DNA of 64,000 nucleotides from Photobacterium carnosum. GTDB taxonomy: Bacteria; Pseudomonadota; Gammaproteobacteria; Enterobacterales; Vibrionaceae. The position numbers and the translations under genes are program-made. Each line of letters starts with the position of its first letter. Within the stretch, counting starts at the first letter, position 1. The stretch is from positions 1 to 64,000 of the forward strand of contig NZ_NPIB01000024.1 of the NCBI RefSeq assembly GCF_002849605.1, in the 5' to 3' direction. Below the pieces are notes generated by a model, which saw only the letters and a program-made list of their open reading frames with translations, was not told where the DNA came from and did not search any database. Shown here in pieces: positions 35,475 through 48,897 of this stretch.

Positions 35475-37082
35475 CTACTGTCGACACTGAGCAAATATAT
35501 CTAATTTAGCATCGTAAACTTTTGTTTTAACATCCATCATTCCCAACAATGAATGGAACAAATTATCTTGTGAAAAACCACCAGCCACAGCTTCACGTTG
35601 TAAACATTGACGATTTATATGCTGGCTGTGCTGATAAGCTGGCGACAACCATAAAATCAAAGGCACTGTAGTTTGCTCTTTAGGCGCAATAGAATACGGT
35701 AGCCCGTGTAAATAGACCCCATCTTCACCTAATGATTCACCATGATCCGCCATATAAATCATCGCAGTGTTAGCTTTACTGTCATCTTGTTTAAGCATAT
35801 TAATTACACTGCTTAAAATATGATCAGTATATAAAATCGTATTATCGTAAGTATTGGTGACCTGTTGACGACTACATGCTTGCAAGTTACTGGTATTACA
35901 GGTTGGCTTAAACACTTTAAACTTAGGTGGATAGCGATCATCATATGTCGGGCCATGGCTACCAATAATATGCAGCACAATTAATGTATCTTGCTTAGCC
36001 ATATCAATTTGTGTCTGTAAATTTTTAAGTAACACCGCATCATAACAACTACCATCATGGCAAAGTTTAGGATCATCATCAGCCTTGATCACAATATGCT
36101 TAACCCGATCGCACACCCCTTTACAACCACTATCATTATCTTTCCAAGACACATTAATACCAGCTCGCTGTAAAACATCCATGGCAGTATCTTGATGACG
36201 AGCCGTTATCGCATTGTAATTGGATTTATTCATCACAGAAAACATGCAAGGTAGTGATACTGCTGTCGCTGTACCGCACGATTTTACATTTAAAAAGCTA
36301 ATGACATTATGCTTGGATAACTCCGGGTTAGTATCCCTATCATACCCATTTAATGAATAATTCATTGAACGAGAAGCCTCACCAACCACCATTACAACAA
36401 CATTATGTTTATCACCTTGATGGGTATTCTTGGCATCTAATCCAATCTGAGTAAATGGCATTTTAGCTTCAATCAACTGATATTTTGCATAACGAAAAGT
36501 GGCTGAAATATAATTGGTCGGATTAATCAGCGCTTTAATTTCAGAGTGATTACGTACTAATGATGCATAATCCTTATAATAACCCGCCGCAATAATAACA
36601 ATAATTAATAGTGAAACAATAATACTTAGACTGCGGGCAATTAATTCTTTTACTACAGAACGATAAACAACCTTAATTTGACACAATATAATTATAGGAA
36701 GAATAGCAATCACGACTATCCACATAACACCGGCAATAGAGAAATAACTGCCAGCTTCTGCAGGATTCGTTTCAAATACATTAACAATCATACCATGATC
36801 AAAATACACCCCGTAGCTACACATAGCATAAGTCACTAGGCTTGATATAAAGATCAATACCGCAAGCAAAGGTCGCTGTAACCATGGCCACAATAATAAA
36901 TTAAAAATGATATTTAATACCGCAAGAATAAATAGCGGAATAGTGGCAATAAAAAACACATCATTAGTACTGCTTTTTGAAAACAATTCGTTTAAATGTT
37001 CCCATAAAGCAATATTTTGTACAGCAGCAAAAAAAACAGCAACGAGTAATATATAATTGGTACTGGTTAAACGAAAATTCAT
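35475..37082 (-). CDS. eptA: Lipid A phosphoethanolamine transferase (EptA/PmrC)
   Basis: A 535-residue inner-membrane enzyme with five membrane helices in its first 170 residues and a periplasmic alkaline-phosphatase-fold domain. It adds phosphoethanolamine to lipid A, lowering negative charge and polymyxin sensitivity. Zinc and catalytic motifs: Glu235 in VVGEASRS, the nucleophile Thr in CGTATAVSLPCMF (Thr271/273), MADHGESLGE and YLHGLPY, plus several periplasmic cysteines expected to form disulfides. The dgkA gene follows. Regulation is not visible; a two-component regulator gene is not in this window. Confidence 0.94.
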   Translation of the reverse strand: MNFRLTSTNYILLVAVFFAAVQNIALWEHLNELFSKSSTNDVFFIATIPLFILAVLNIIFNLLLWPWLQRPLLAVLIFISSLVTYAMCSYGVYFDHGMIVNVFETNPAEAGSYFSIAGVMWIVVIAILPIIILCQIKVVYRSVVKELIARSLSIIVSLLIIVIIAAGYYKDYASLVRNHSEIKALINPTNYISATFRYAKYQLIEAKMPFTQIGLDAKNTHQGDKHNVVVMVVGEASRSMNYSLNGYDRDTNPELSKHNVISFLNVKSCGTATAVSLPCMFSVMNKSNYNAITARHQDTAMDVLQRAGINVSWKDNDSGCKGVCDRVKHIVIKADDDPKLCHDGSCYDAVLLKNLQTQIDMAKQDTLIVLHIIGSHGPTYDDRYPPKFKVFKPTCNTSNLQACSRQQVTNTYDNTILYTDHILSSVINMLKQDDSKANTAMIYMADHGESLGEDGVYLHGLPYSIAPKEQTTVPLILWLSPAYQHSQHINRQCLQREAVAGGFSQDNLFHSLLGMMDVKTKVYDAKLDIFAQCRQ

Positions 37083-37333
37083 TATGGAGTATTCCTAATA
37101 TTTCATAACGATTACATAAACTACCAGCACATTGATGGTGAGAGACACTGGTAAGCATAAAGCCAACCGTGGCGATTATTGTTCCATTAAGGGCGATGAT
37201 TATGTCTATAAAGATAAGTAATAGACACAAAACTAAACCATTTGCCCTGCTGAACAAATGCTATCATATAATGATAGTCACTTTTCTTTATTTTTGCTAA
37301 AAACACTATATTAAAAATCACCTAGAAAAAATA

Positions 37334-37741
37334 ATGAACACTATTCAACCTATTGATAAGCTTGCCTGGCTTCATATTGACCAACGTAAATTACTTGCAG
37401 TACGCTCATATAGAAAATCACTCTATTATATTCCTGGCGGAAAACGTGATGCGGACGAAACGGATGCTCAGGCATTAATTCGTGAAATACAAGAAGAGTT
37501 ATCGGTTGATCTTGTGCCTAAATCACTCTGCTATGCCGATAGTTTTCAAGCACAAGCCCATGGTAAAGCACAAGGTGTAATGGTTAACATGACATGCTAC
37601 TACGCTGAATATAATGGCAACTTATTACCCGCAGCTGAAATTGAAGAAATTCGATGGATCAACAGTAATGATATCGAGATTAGCTCAAGTGCAACATTAA
37701 TGATCCTTGCGTATTTAAAAGCCCAAAATTTAATCGATTAA
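37334..37741 (+). CDS. NUDIX hydrolase
   Basis: A 135-residue NUDIX-fold pyrophosphohydrolase. The catalytic box is at about 38-60: GGKRDADETDAQALIREIQ continuing to EEL, which fits G-x5-E-x7-REUxEExGU with the metal-binding Glu residues intact. Substrates of this small branch (nucleoside or dinucleotide diphosphates) cannot be predicted. The ribosome-binding site is weak (AGAAAA). It is single and converges with the GH63 gene. Confidence 0.85.
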   Translation: MNTIQPIDKLAWLHIDQRKLLAVRSYRKSLYYIPGGKRDADETDAQALIREIQEELSVDLVPKSLCYADSFQAQAHGKAQGVMVNMTCYYAEYNGNLLPAAEIEEIRWINSNDIEISSSATLMILAYLKAQNLID

Positions 37742-37762
37742 TCATCGTAAAATTATCCATAT

Positions 37763-37795
37763 AAAAAACGCCAATACACAAACATGTATTGGCGT
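37763..37795 (-). terminator. Terminator of the GH63 gene
   Basis: On minus, ACGCCAATAC and GTATTGGCGT form a perfect 10-bp stem followed by a T-run. It lies about 75 bases after the GH63 stop. On plus the tail is poor, so it mainly serves the minus gene. Confidence 0.75.
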
Positions 37796-37869
37796 GATTT
37801 AAGGGGTACAAAGGGAAAAGTACCCTGCTTTTACTCAATCAAGCTTATATTTAATAAAACTTGATTACC

Positions 37870-40500
<2,631 letters not shown>

Positions 40501-41266
40501 TTAAAATCCCCCGAGATTTAATGATGAGCTGCATCTTATAATTATTCGTACAGCTATTTTTTGTGGGCAGAATACAACCCGTACTCTGCAATTGCGGTGG
40601 ATAATAAAGGTAAAAAAAACAACTAAAATTGAGGTAAATCACGTTTATTATTTTACTAAAATAGAGCACAAAAAAATGACAGAAATATTTTGAAACACTT
40701 TTTATTAAAAAAAGAGCTTATATAGGAAGGAATATCACACTATAAAAATAAGACCTAAAAGGAATATAAAATTCAACTAGTAATAACATTATCAAATAAG
40801 CATTTTATTATTATTTCTTACAAAATCCATGTGATGTTGATACCAAAAAACACCCCCACAAAGAGAAGTAATGCGATCCTCTATCCAAAAACAAAACAGT
40901 CGCAGAAAAAACAATCTTGATGTAACGTTTGTAACCATTTTTAGCCATTAATGTAACAGTTAAGCAGCCATTTTTTTAATGAAACTGTGAACCTCATCAC
41001 TGGTAATTATAATCACCTCCAAGATAATCCATTCATCCATATTATGCACTTATGATAATAATGATCACGCACCACCGGATTATTAACCCATTTATCAGTG
41101 ACTACTTTCTGCTACGCCCTCTTAATAATCAAATTTACAACAATCGTAACTGATTGATAAATATTAATATTAAATTTATTTAAAATATTTTGAATCCTTT
41201 TTGAAATTTTTAGCCTCTTTAAAGTAGAAACAAAATATCTTGTCTCTACTTTAAGGATTAAATCTA
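40501..41266. other. AT-rich intergenic region between divergent operons
   Basis: About 766 bases without a convincing ORF. A weak CRP-like sequence (TGA-N6-TCA core at 40630-40641) lies about 130 bp before the GH63 gene. An inverted repeat stands just upstream of the DUF302 gene (41219-41254). Otherwise no repeats or hairpins of note were seen. Confidence 0.4.
41219..41254. promoter_or_regulatory. Inverted repeat overlapping the DUF302 ribosome-binding site
   Basis: TTAAAGTAGA (41219-41228) and TCTACTTTAA (41245-41254) form a perfect 10-bp stem with a 16-base loop. The AAGGA ribosome-binding site begins at 41253, so the right arm borders on and partly covers it. It could be an operator or an RNA thermosensor-like hairpin. 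Confidence 0.5.
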
Positions 41267-41734
41267 ATGAAAACTAAAAATATTCTGCTAACAACACTGA
41301 TGTCTTCTGTTCTATTTATCGCTAGCCAAAGTGCAGTAGCCGCGCCTGTAAACGCATTTATGACTGTAGCTTCACAACAATCATTTGCTGAAACAACTCA
41401 AGCAATACAAGAAGCAGCAACAAACAACCAAATGATGGTAATGGGGAAAATAGATCAAGCGAAAGTGATGTCAATGACCGGATTGAAAATGGAAGGAGCA
41501 CAAAGCTTTTTAATCGGTAGCCCACAATCAGGTAAAAAGCTTTTTAGTATGTTCCCAGCCGCGGGTGCTGTTGTACCAGTACGTTTATATGTTTGGGAGC
41601 AAAACCATAAAACATCAATTGGTTGGTTTAACCCAGCAGAACAATTAACAATGATTTCACCTAAGTTACAAATGCCAGGCAAAATGCTTGAAAAGAAAAT
41701 CATGAACATTGCTGCTCAAGCATCACGTAACTAG
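41267..41734 (+). CDS. Exported DUF302-family protein
   Basis: A 155-residue protein with a signal peptide (MKTKNILLTTLMSSVLFIAS, cleavage near SAVAAP). It is followed by a DUF302-like domain: QQSFAETTQAIQEAA, then FLIGSPQSGKKLFSM and VPVRLYVWEQ. The family's biochemical role is unknown; its members are often found in operons with redox or sigma-factor genes. It is the first gene of a three-gene operon with a membrane protein (12 bp downstream) and an ECF sigma factor. It should be periplasmic. Confidence 0.78.
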   Translation: MKTKNILLTTLMSSVLFIASQSAVAAPVNAFMTVASQQSFAETTQAIQEAATNNQMMVMGKIDQAKVMSMTGLKMEGAQSFLIGSPQSGKKLFSMFPAAGAVVPVRLYVWEQNHKTSIGWFNPAEQLTMISPKLQMPGKMLEKKIMNIAAQASRN

Positions 41735-41745
41735 GAGCAGACCCC

Positions 41746-42441
41746 ATGAGGCTACTAAGATTGTTAAATAATCGTAATACTATAGTGATGTTAGTAGCCT
41801 TAATGGCAGCCTCAATATCACCTTTAGCTTTTACACTCTCAGCAACCGGAATGTATACATTCCACTGGTTAGGTATTTACGCAATATTACCTGCCGTGAT
41901 TATTTGGTTCAGCATTCTGGCTTATTCAGCCATAGCACCAAATAAACAACTAATGAATATAATGATGCTATCTATTATGGCCGGTATTATTGGCACCATC
42001 GCCATGGAGATTGTAAGAAGTATTGGCTTCAGTTATTTTAATGCCATGCCCGGGGACTTACCGATGCTTATGGGTGTTAAATTAACCAATCAATTTATGG
42101 TCGGACCCAACTGGTGGTCAAATTTAATTGGCTGGAGTGATCATTTTTGGAATGGTATTGGATTCACATTCATCTATTTAGTTCTTTTTGGCAAAGGTAA
42201 ATGGTGGCTTGCCACATTATATTCAATAACTGTAGCAACTACTTTTATGCTAAGCCCAGTAATGAATATATTAGGTGTTGGTTATTTTGGCCAAGAATTT
42301 GCGCCGATTGCTTTTCCATTAACGGTGTACCTTGCTCACATTGCATGGGGAACCACATTTGGACTCATTGCTCAAAAAAGCACCAAACATATTGAATCAT
42401 TGTATGAGAAAGAACGTCAATTATGGATAGAAATGAACTAA
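41746..42441 (+). CDS. Multi-pass membrane protein in an ECF sigma operon
   Basis: A 231-residue protein with about six hydrophobic segments (first at 12-35, last near 190-210) and a short charged C-terminal tail (STKHIESLYEKERQLWIEMN) that is likely cytoplasmic. I do not recognise a family; no zinc-binding anti-sigma motif (HxxxCxxC) is present. TAGGAG precedes the ATG. Its end overlaps the sigma-factor start by 19 bp, so the two are tightly coupled. The position where an anti-sigma factor is usually encoded suggests a signalling role, but this is inference. Confidence 0.7.
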   Translation: MRLLRLLNNRNTIVMLVALMAASISPLAFTLSATGMYTFHWLGIYAILPAVIIWFSILAYSAIAPNKQLMNIMMLSIMAGIIGTIAMEIVRSIGFSYFNAMPGDLPMLMGVKLTNQFMVGPNWWSNLIGWSDHFWNGIGFTFIYLVLFGKGKWWLATLYSITVATTFMLSPVMNILGVGYFGQEFAPIAFPLTVYLAHIAWGTTFGLIAQKSTKHIESLYEKERQLWIEMN

Positions 42442-42926
42442 TCGAGGCGGCCAGACAAGGAAGCTCAGAAGCAACAGAACAACTGCTTATTGACTGGCAA
42501 CCAACACTAAAGAAAATGGCTTTTAAACAATGTACATCTAATGATGTCGATGATGCAGTCCAAGAGTCTTTAGCTATTATTTGGCGACGAATAGGGACAT
42601 TAAAAACGGTAGAAGCATTTCCTGGATGGTTATTAATCATTATCAAAAGAGAGTGTTCTAAGCTAATGAAATCAAATAATAATTTAGATGAATTACCAGA
42701 AGATTATCATGAATTATTTTCTTATTATTCTAGCCCTGAATTACGATTAGATATCATTGCCGCTATTCATTCACTACCTGAGAAATACAGATCTGTCATA
42801 TTATTGAGAGATTTAGAAGAATTATCGATTGGTGAAATTGCTGATAAATTATTACTAACAAGAATGGCAGTCAAAAGCAGGATTCACCGCGGACGATTAA
42901 TGATGCAAGAATATCTGGAAAAATAA
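42423..42926 (+). CDS. ECF-type RNA polymerase sigma factor
   Basis: A 167-residue sigma-70 family protein with region 2 (DAVQESLAIIWRRIGTLKTVE at 43-64, split for length) and region 4 with a helix-turn-helix (LSIGEIADKLLLTRMAVKSR at about 133-152). Regions 1.2 and 3 are absent, which is typical of ECF factors. It overlaps the membrane-protein gene by 19 bp and ends in a strong terminator. The target promoter and the inducing signal are unknown. No recognisable anti-sigma gene is adjacent; the upstream membrane protein or DUF302 protein could act as the sensor. Confidence 0.9.
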   Translation: MDRNELIEAARQGSSEATEQLLIDWQPTLKKMAFKQCTSNDVDDAVQESLAIIWRRIGTLKTVEAFPGWLLIIIKRECSKLMKSNNNLDELPEDYHELFSYYSSPELRLDIIAAIHSLPEKYRSVILLRDLEELSIGEIADKLLLTRMAVKSRIHRGRLMMQEYLEK

Positions 42927-42953
42927 GGTCTTATCTTATTGGTCATTTTATAT

Positions 42954-42985
42954 AAAAGCCGAGTGTTTTTAAACACTCGGCTTTT
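42954..42985 (+). terminator. Terminator of the ECF sigma operon
   Basis: The perfect 15-bp stem AAAAGCCGAGTGTTT (42954-42968) / AAACACTCGGCTTTT (42971-42985) has a 2-base loop. It is also suited to the convergent chitinase gene on minus. Confidence 0.9.
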
Positions 42986-43049
42986 TGATCCCATTAATCG
43001 CAATAACACAACATTGTTATTTCACCGTGTCTTGATTAATAAAGATGAC

Positions 43050-45626
<2,577 letters not shown>

Positions 45627-46022
45627 TTATTTTTCGCTGAGATGTAAGAAGAGCGATGCATATTATTTAAACAAAAAAATAAATAAAGTAATATTTTGCA
45701 ATTGATTGAATTTAGTCTGTAGGGGAATAACTTAATAGCGTAATCTCTGAAAAAACCAATACAATAATTCCAAAATAGAATTATTTATAATATTTCAATA
45801 AAACATAAAAAATATAAAACATGATATAATTTATTTATTATTCTATTTAAAATTGATTTTGTTTTATTTATAGTGATTAAGAAATTATTTATCTGTTATT
45901 TTTAATTACCTTATTACTTAATTTATTTAAAAACATATCAACAAGTTTTTAAATAAATTGATGCCTATATTTCCCTTATTCTTAATTGTAATAAAATTTA
46001 AACGTCACAGAGACAAAGAAAA
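45627..46022. other. AT-rich upstream region of the chitinase gene
   Basis: About 396 very AT-rich bases, which must hold the chitinase promoter (minus strand) and the 3' end of the next gene upstream on the same strand. No ORF, hairpin terminator or operator stands out. Confidence 0.4.
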
Positions 46023-47024
46023 TCATTCTTTACGATTGTGCTTTAATTGCTTAATCACCGACTCTGGTGCCAATTTTTCTAACTCAGTGATACATGCATT
46101 CGCTTTTTCATTACCATGTCTAATATAAATATCACACAAGGCATACAATTGTTCTGGTGATCCCGAAATCAAATAGGCTTTTTCAAATGATGCTATCGCT
46201 ACAGTTAAATCAAAATCTTGATGTAATACACCATTAAGATACCAATAATAACTATTATTATCCGCCAACGTGGTGGCTATCGTCATTGATTCAGCCGCTG
46301 ATTTTTTTTGATTTAACCGTACTTGAGTCAATGCTATTGCATAATATAGACTCGCTTCTTGCGGTAATTGTTTAATTGCATTCTTTAAAACAACCAAAGC
46401 CTTTTCATCTTGATCTTGAGCACGATAGTTATCAGATAAATTAAGCCAAATTTGACTGTTTTTCGGGTCAATTTTCACTAATCGCTGATAAATAACCTCA
46501 GCTTCTTTCCATTCACCATGCCAACGGTAGGCATCTGCCAATAACAATTGCTGATCAGGTTGACGCTGTAAATACGCGACAAGATCCTGATATGACGCTT
46601 CAAAATTATGTTTTTGATCGACATTCATCGTCTGGTAATTACGCAACAAATTAACAGTCGCAGCCATGCGCACATTAAATTCAGCATCATTTAAAAGCGG
46701 CGTAAGCATTCGCCACCGATGTTCAAATTTATATAATTTCGATCCCGTAATCGCCGCTTCACGAATAACAGGGCTGGGGTCTTTTAACCCCCGCGCAACC
46801 GCAACCAAACTGTTTTGATTTGGGTAACGAGCCAATTGACGTAACGCCTCGGCACGTTTTATAACGGTTTCATTTTTATTTTGAGCAACATATGCCAATT
46901 GTTGTTCAATCGGCATATTCTGCACTTGATTTGTAGGTGCCATCTCGGTTGCAGCATAAGATGAAATAGAAAAGCTCAACACGCTCATTAATCCTATCGC
47001 TGCATATTTCTTGATCTTATTCAT
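46023..47024 (-). CDS. Exported HEAT/TPR-repeat protein
   Basis: A 333-residue periplasmic protein. Start: ATG at 47024 after GGAG; a signal peptide follows (ending SISSYAAT). HEAT-like repeats come first (about 50-150: RAEALRQLARYP, RGLKDPSPVIREAAI, RMAATVNLL), then TPR units (about 175-330: WKEAEVIYQRLVKIDPKNSQ, ALVVLKNAIKQLPQE). The whole protein aligns with the C-terminal 290 residues of the eight-heme cytochrome encoded at 57510-59756, including the shared end CITELEKLAPESVI versus CITQLEQYAPKNVI. It probably works as a scaffold in the same system. It lies 64 bp downstream of the radical-SAM gene on the same strand, so it may be co-transcribed. Confidence 0.8.
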   Translation of the reverse strand: MNKIKKYAAIGLMSVLSFSISSYAATEMAPTNQVQNMPIEQQLAYVAQNKNETVIKRAEALRQLARYPNQNSLVAVARGLKDPSPVIREAAITGSKLYKFEHRWRMLTPLLNDAEFNVRMAATVNLLRNYQTMNVDQKHNFEASYQDLVAYLQRQPDQQLLLADAYRWHGEWKEAEVIYQRLVKIDPKNSQIWLNLSDNYRAQDQDEKALVVLKNAIKQLPQEASLYYAIALTQVRLNQKKSAAESMTIATTLADNNSYYWYLNGVLHQDFDLTVAIASFEKAYLISGSPEQLYALCDIYIRHGNEKANACITELEKLAPESVIKQLKHNRKE

Positions 47025-47087
47025 CACGGGTAACACTCCATACTATCGTCTTCTTTATCCGCCTTATTCATTAAACAGTGGACTATA

Positions 47088-48407
47088 TTAAAATTTAGTA
47101 TGATAAACCGCCGCCCGTTGTGCTTCTAATCGCTTTGCATCACTGTATTTACCTTGCTGCACCGAATGCCCTAACATATTCAATATATAAGCAATCGATT
47201 TATCCGCGTGAGCAAAGAATTTTTGCCAACCCGCACACAAATAATTTAACCCAGGCTCACCGTCTTTAGTCTTTATGAATCGATTTTTAGGACACTCACC
47301 ATGACAGGCAAACTTATACTCACACTGTTGGCATTGCATTGTCAGGGTTTTCGCTTTTGCAAACCCAAATTGTTGTTGCTTACGGCTATAAGCCAATTCA
47401 TCTAATTTCTGATGGTGAATATTGCCAATTTTATATTCAGGATAAACGTAGTGATCACAAGAGAACACATCACCATTGTGTTCCATCGCCAAACCTTTGC
47501 CACAAATTTCACCTAGTGTACATAATGGGTTTTTACGTCCCATCCATGTTTCAACACTGGCTTCAAAATATTGAACAAACACTTTACCTACATCGTTCTG
47601 AGCCCACTCATCAAACACAGCAATTAAGAAATCTCCCCATGCTTGATCAGACACGCACCATGGTTCCATAATCGATTGTTTGTTGCCGGGTATTAAACGT
47701 TTATCACCTTGGCGTAATTGAGCACTGGTTTGTTCAGTTTGAGGGGCGACAGTTCGAAAACTTTTTTGTTCTACAATCGGAATAAACTGCATTTGAGGTG
47801 ATTTAACCACATCACGTAAGAAACGGTACACGTCAAGAGGATTACGGCTAGTGAGGTTATTAACACACGTTAATGTGGCAAATTTCACACCGTATTGATG
47901 TAATAAATCTACCGCTTTCATCACTTGCTTAAACGTTCCTCGACCCGCTTTATTGGTACGATACGCATTATGTAATAACTCAGGACCATCAATACTCAAT
48001 CCAACCAAGAAATTATTTTCCACCAGAAACTCACACCATTGTGGGGTTAATAATGTGCCATTGGTTTGAAGGTCATTGGAGATAATAACGCCTTCAGGTT
48101 GATATTTTTGCTGCAATACCACAATCTTTTTAAAATAATCTAAACCTAGCAATGTCGGCTCACCACCTTGCCATGAAAAAATAATTTCAGGGGTATTTTG
48201 GCCTTCAATATATTGCTGAATATAGGTTTCTAGAGTCGCGTCATCCATTTGTGGAGAGCACCCTTTTTTATAGTCAAGTAAGTCTTCTTTGCTCAAATAA
48301 TAACAATACGTACAATCGATATTACACACAGCCCCAATGGGTTTTGCCATAACATGTAATCGCTTTGAGGCTTTACCTTGGTACTGAGGCCCTTGAGTAA
48401 TAATCAT
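47088..48407 (-). CDS. Anaerobic sulfatase-maturing enzyme (radical SAM)
   Basis: A 439-residue radical-SAM/SPASM enzyme that oxidises the active-site Cys or Ser of a sulfatase to formylglycine. The CxxxCxxC cluster motif is Cys28-Cys32-Cys35 (CNIDCTYCYY), followed by the GGEPTLLGLDYF motif near residue 85. The SPASM half carries the auxiliary-cluster cysteines (CTLGEICGKG, FSCDHYVYPE, CQQCEYKFACHGECP, LCAGW). An AGGAA ribosome-binding site precedes the ATG. The likely client is the sulfatase encoded at 59937-61484, whose motif is CTAGR. The enzyme is cytosolic and works before sulfatase export. Confidence 0.93.
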   Translation of the reverse strand: MIITQGPQYQGKASKRLHVMAKPIGAVCNIDCTYCYYLSKEDLLDYKKGCSPQMDDATLETYIQQYIEGQNTPEIIFSWQGGEPTLLGLDYFKKIVVLQQKYQPEGVIISNDLQTNGTLLTPQWCEFLVENNFLVGLSIDGPELLHNAYRTNKAGRGTFKQVMKAVDLLHQYGVKFATLTCVNNLTSRNPLDVYRFLRDVVKSPQMQFIPIVEQKSFRTVAPQTEQTSAQLRQGDKRLIPGNKQSIMEPWCVSDQAWGDFLIAVFDEWAQNDVGKVFVQYFEASVETWMGRKNPLCTLGEICGKGLAMEHNGDVFSCDHYVYPEYKIGNIHHQKLDELAYSRKQQQFGFAKAKTLTMQCQQCEYKFACHGECPKNRFIKTKDGEPGLNYLCAGWQKFFAHADKSIAYILNMLGHSVQQGKYSDAKRLEAQRAAVYHTKF

Positions 48408-48608
48408 TTAAATTCCTATTTTATAACAAAATTAATAGTACAAAGTTATCTAACAAATAGACGAATCCATCTATTAAATCAAACCACGATATAAGTTCTA
48501 ACTTCATAATAAACAAAAAGAACAAACAAATTAGTTATCTGTATTATTCCAATTTAGAAAGTTCTTTAACTGTATAATAAACGGACAATCATTACTGTTG
48601 AGAACATC

Positions 48609-48863
48609 ATGTTTATAGCTTCTTTTTTTACAAAAACAAAAATATCATTAACATTAATGTTACTAAGTGCATTTTTAATAGGTTGTACCAAAACGCCACC
48701 ACACCCTATTGCTCAGCAAATAAATCAAGACATGGTTCGTATTGATAGCGGTAACTTTTCTTATAACGCCAATGAATCTGAAAACTATCGCAGAAATTTT
48801 GCAAGCCAATCTATCATCATGTCAGATATAGGACTACGTTTAGTAAAAGACGTAAAAAAATAA
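48609..48863 (+). CDS. Tiny lipoprotein resembling the ends of an FGE/SUMF1 domain
   Basis: An 84-residue lipoprotein with a signal peptide and lipobox (LIGC, lipidated Cys near 26). The mature part starts MVRIDSGNF, like the VxIPGGxFxMG opening of the formylglycine-generating-enzyme (FGE-sulfatase) domain. It ends YRRNFASQ...IGLRLVKDV, like that domain's GFRLVRD close. The usual ~200 central residues are absent and only about 45 remain. No frameshift is evident and a neighbouring gene starts 34 bp later. It may be an internally deleted FGE-fold protein that has lost enzyme function, or a separate small family. The similarity is by eye, on short motifs. Confidence 0.6.
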   Translation: MFIASFFTKTKISLTLMLLSAFLIGCTKTPPHPIAQQINQDMVRIDSGNFSYNANESENYRRNFASQSIIMSDIGLRLVKDVKK

Positions 48864-48897
48864 CACGCTCCCCGCGTATATTGGCAAGGAATCCATA

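Noticed and set aside
36964..37257. 97-codon minus-strand ORF with a hydrophobic start
   Set aside because: It overlaps the eptA start in another frame, lacks a ribosome-binding site and ends in a Cys/Phe-rich stretch typical of frame-shifted reading.
41267..42441. The two genes before the ECF factor as a classic zinc anti-sigma factor
   Set aside because: Neither contains the HxxxCxxC motif nor a recognisable anti-sigma domain.
42365..42646. 93-codon minus-strand ORF opposite the sigma-factor gene start, considered as an anti-sigma gene
   Set aside because: It is antisense to the sigma region 2 code, has no start signal and no anti-sigma motif.
47339..47671. 110-codon plus-strand ORF opposite the sulfatase maturase
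   Set aside because: Antisense shadow of the SPASM coding region; no ribosome-binding site.
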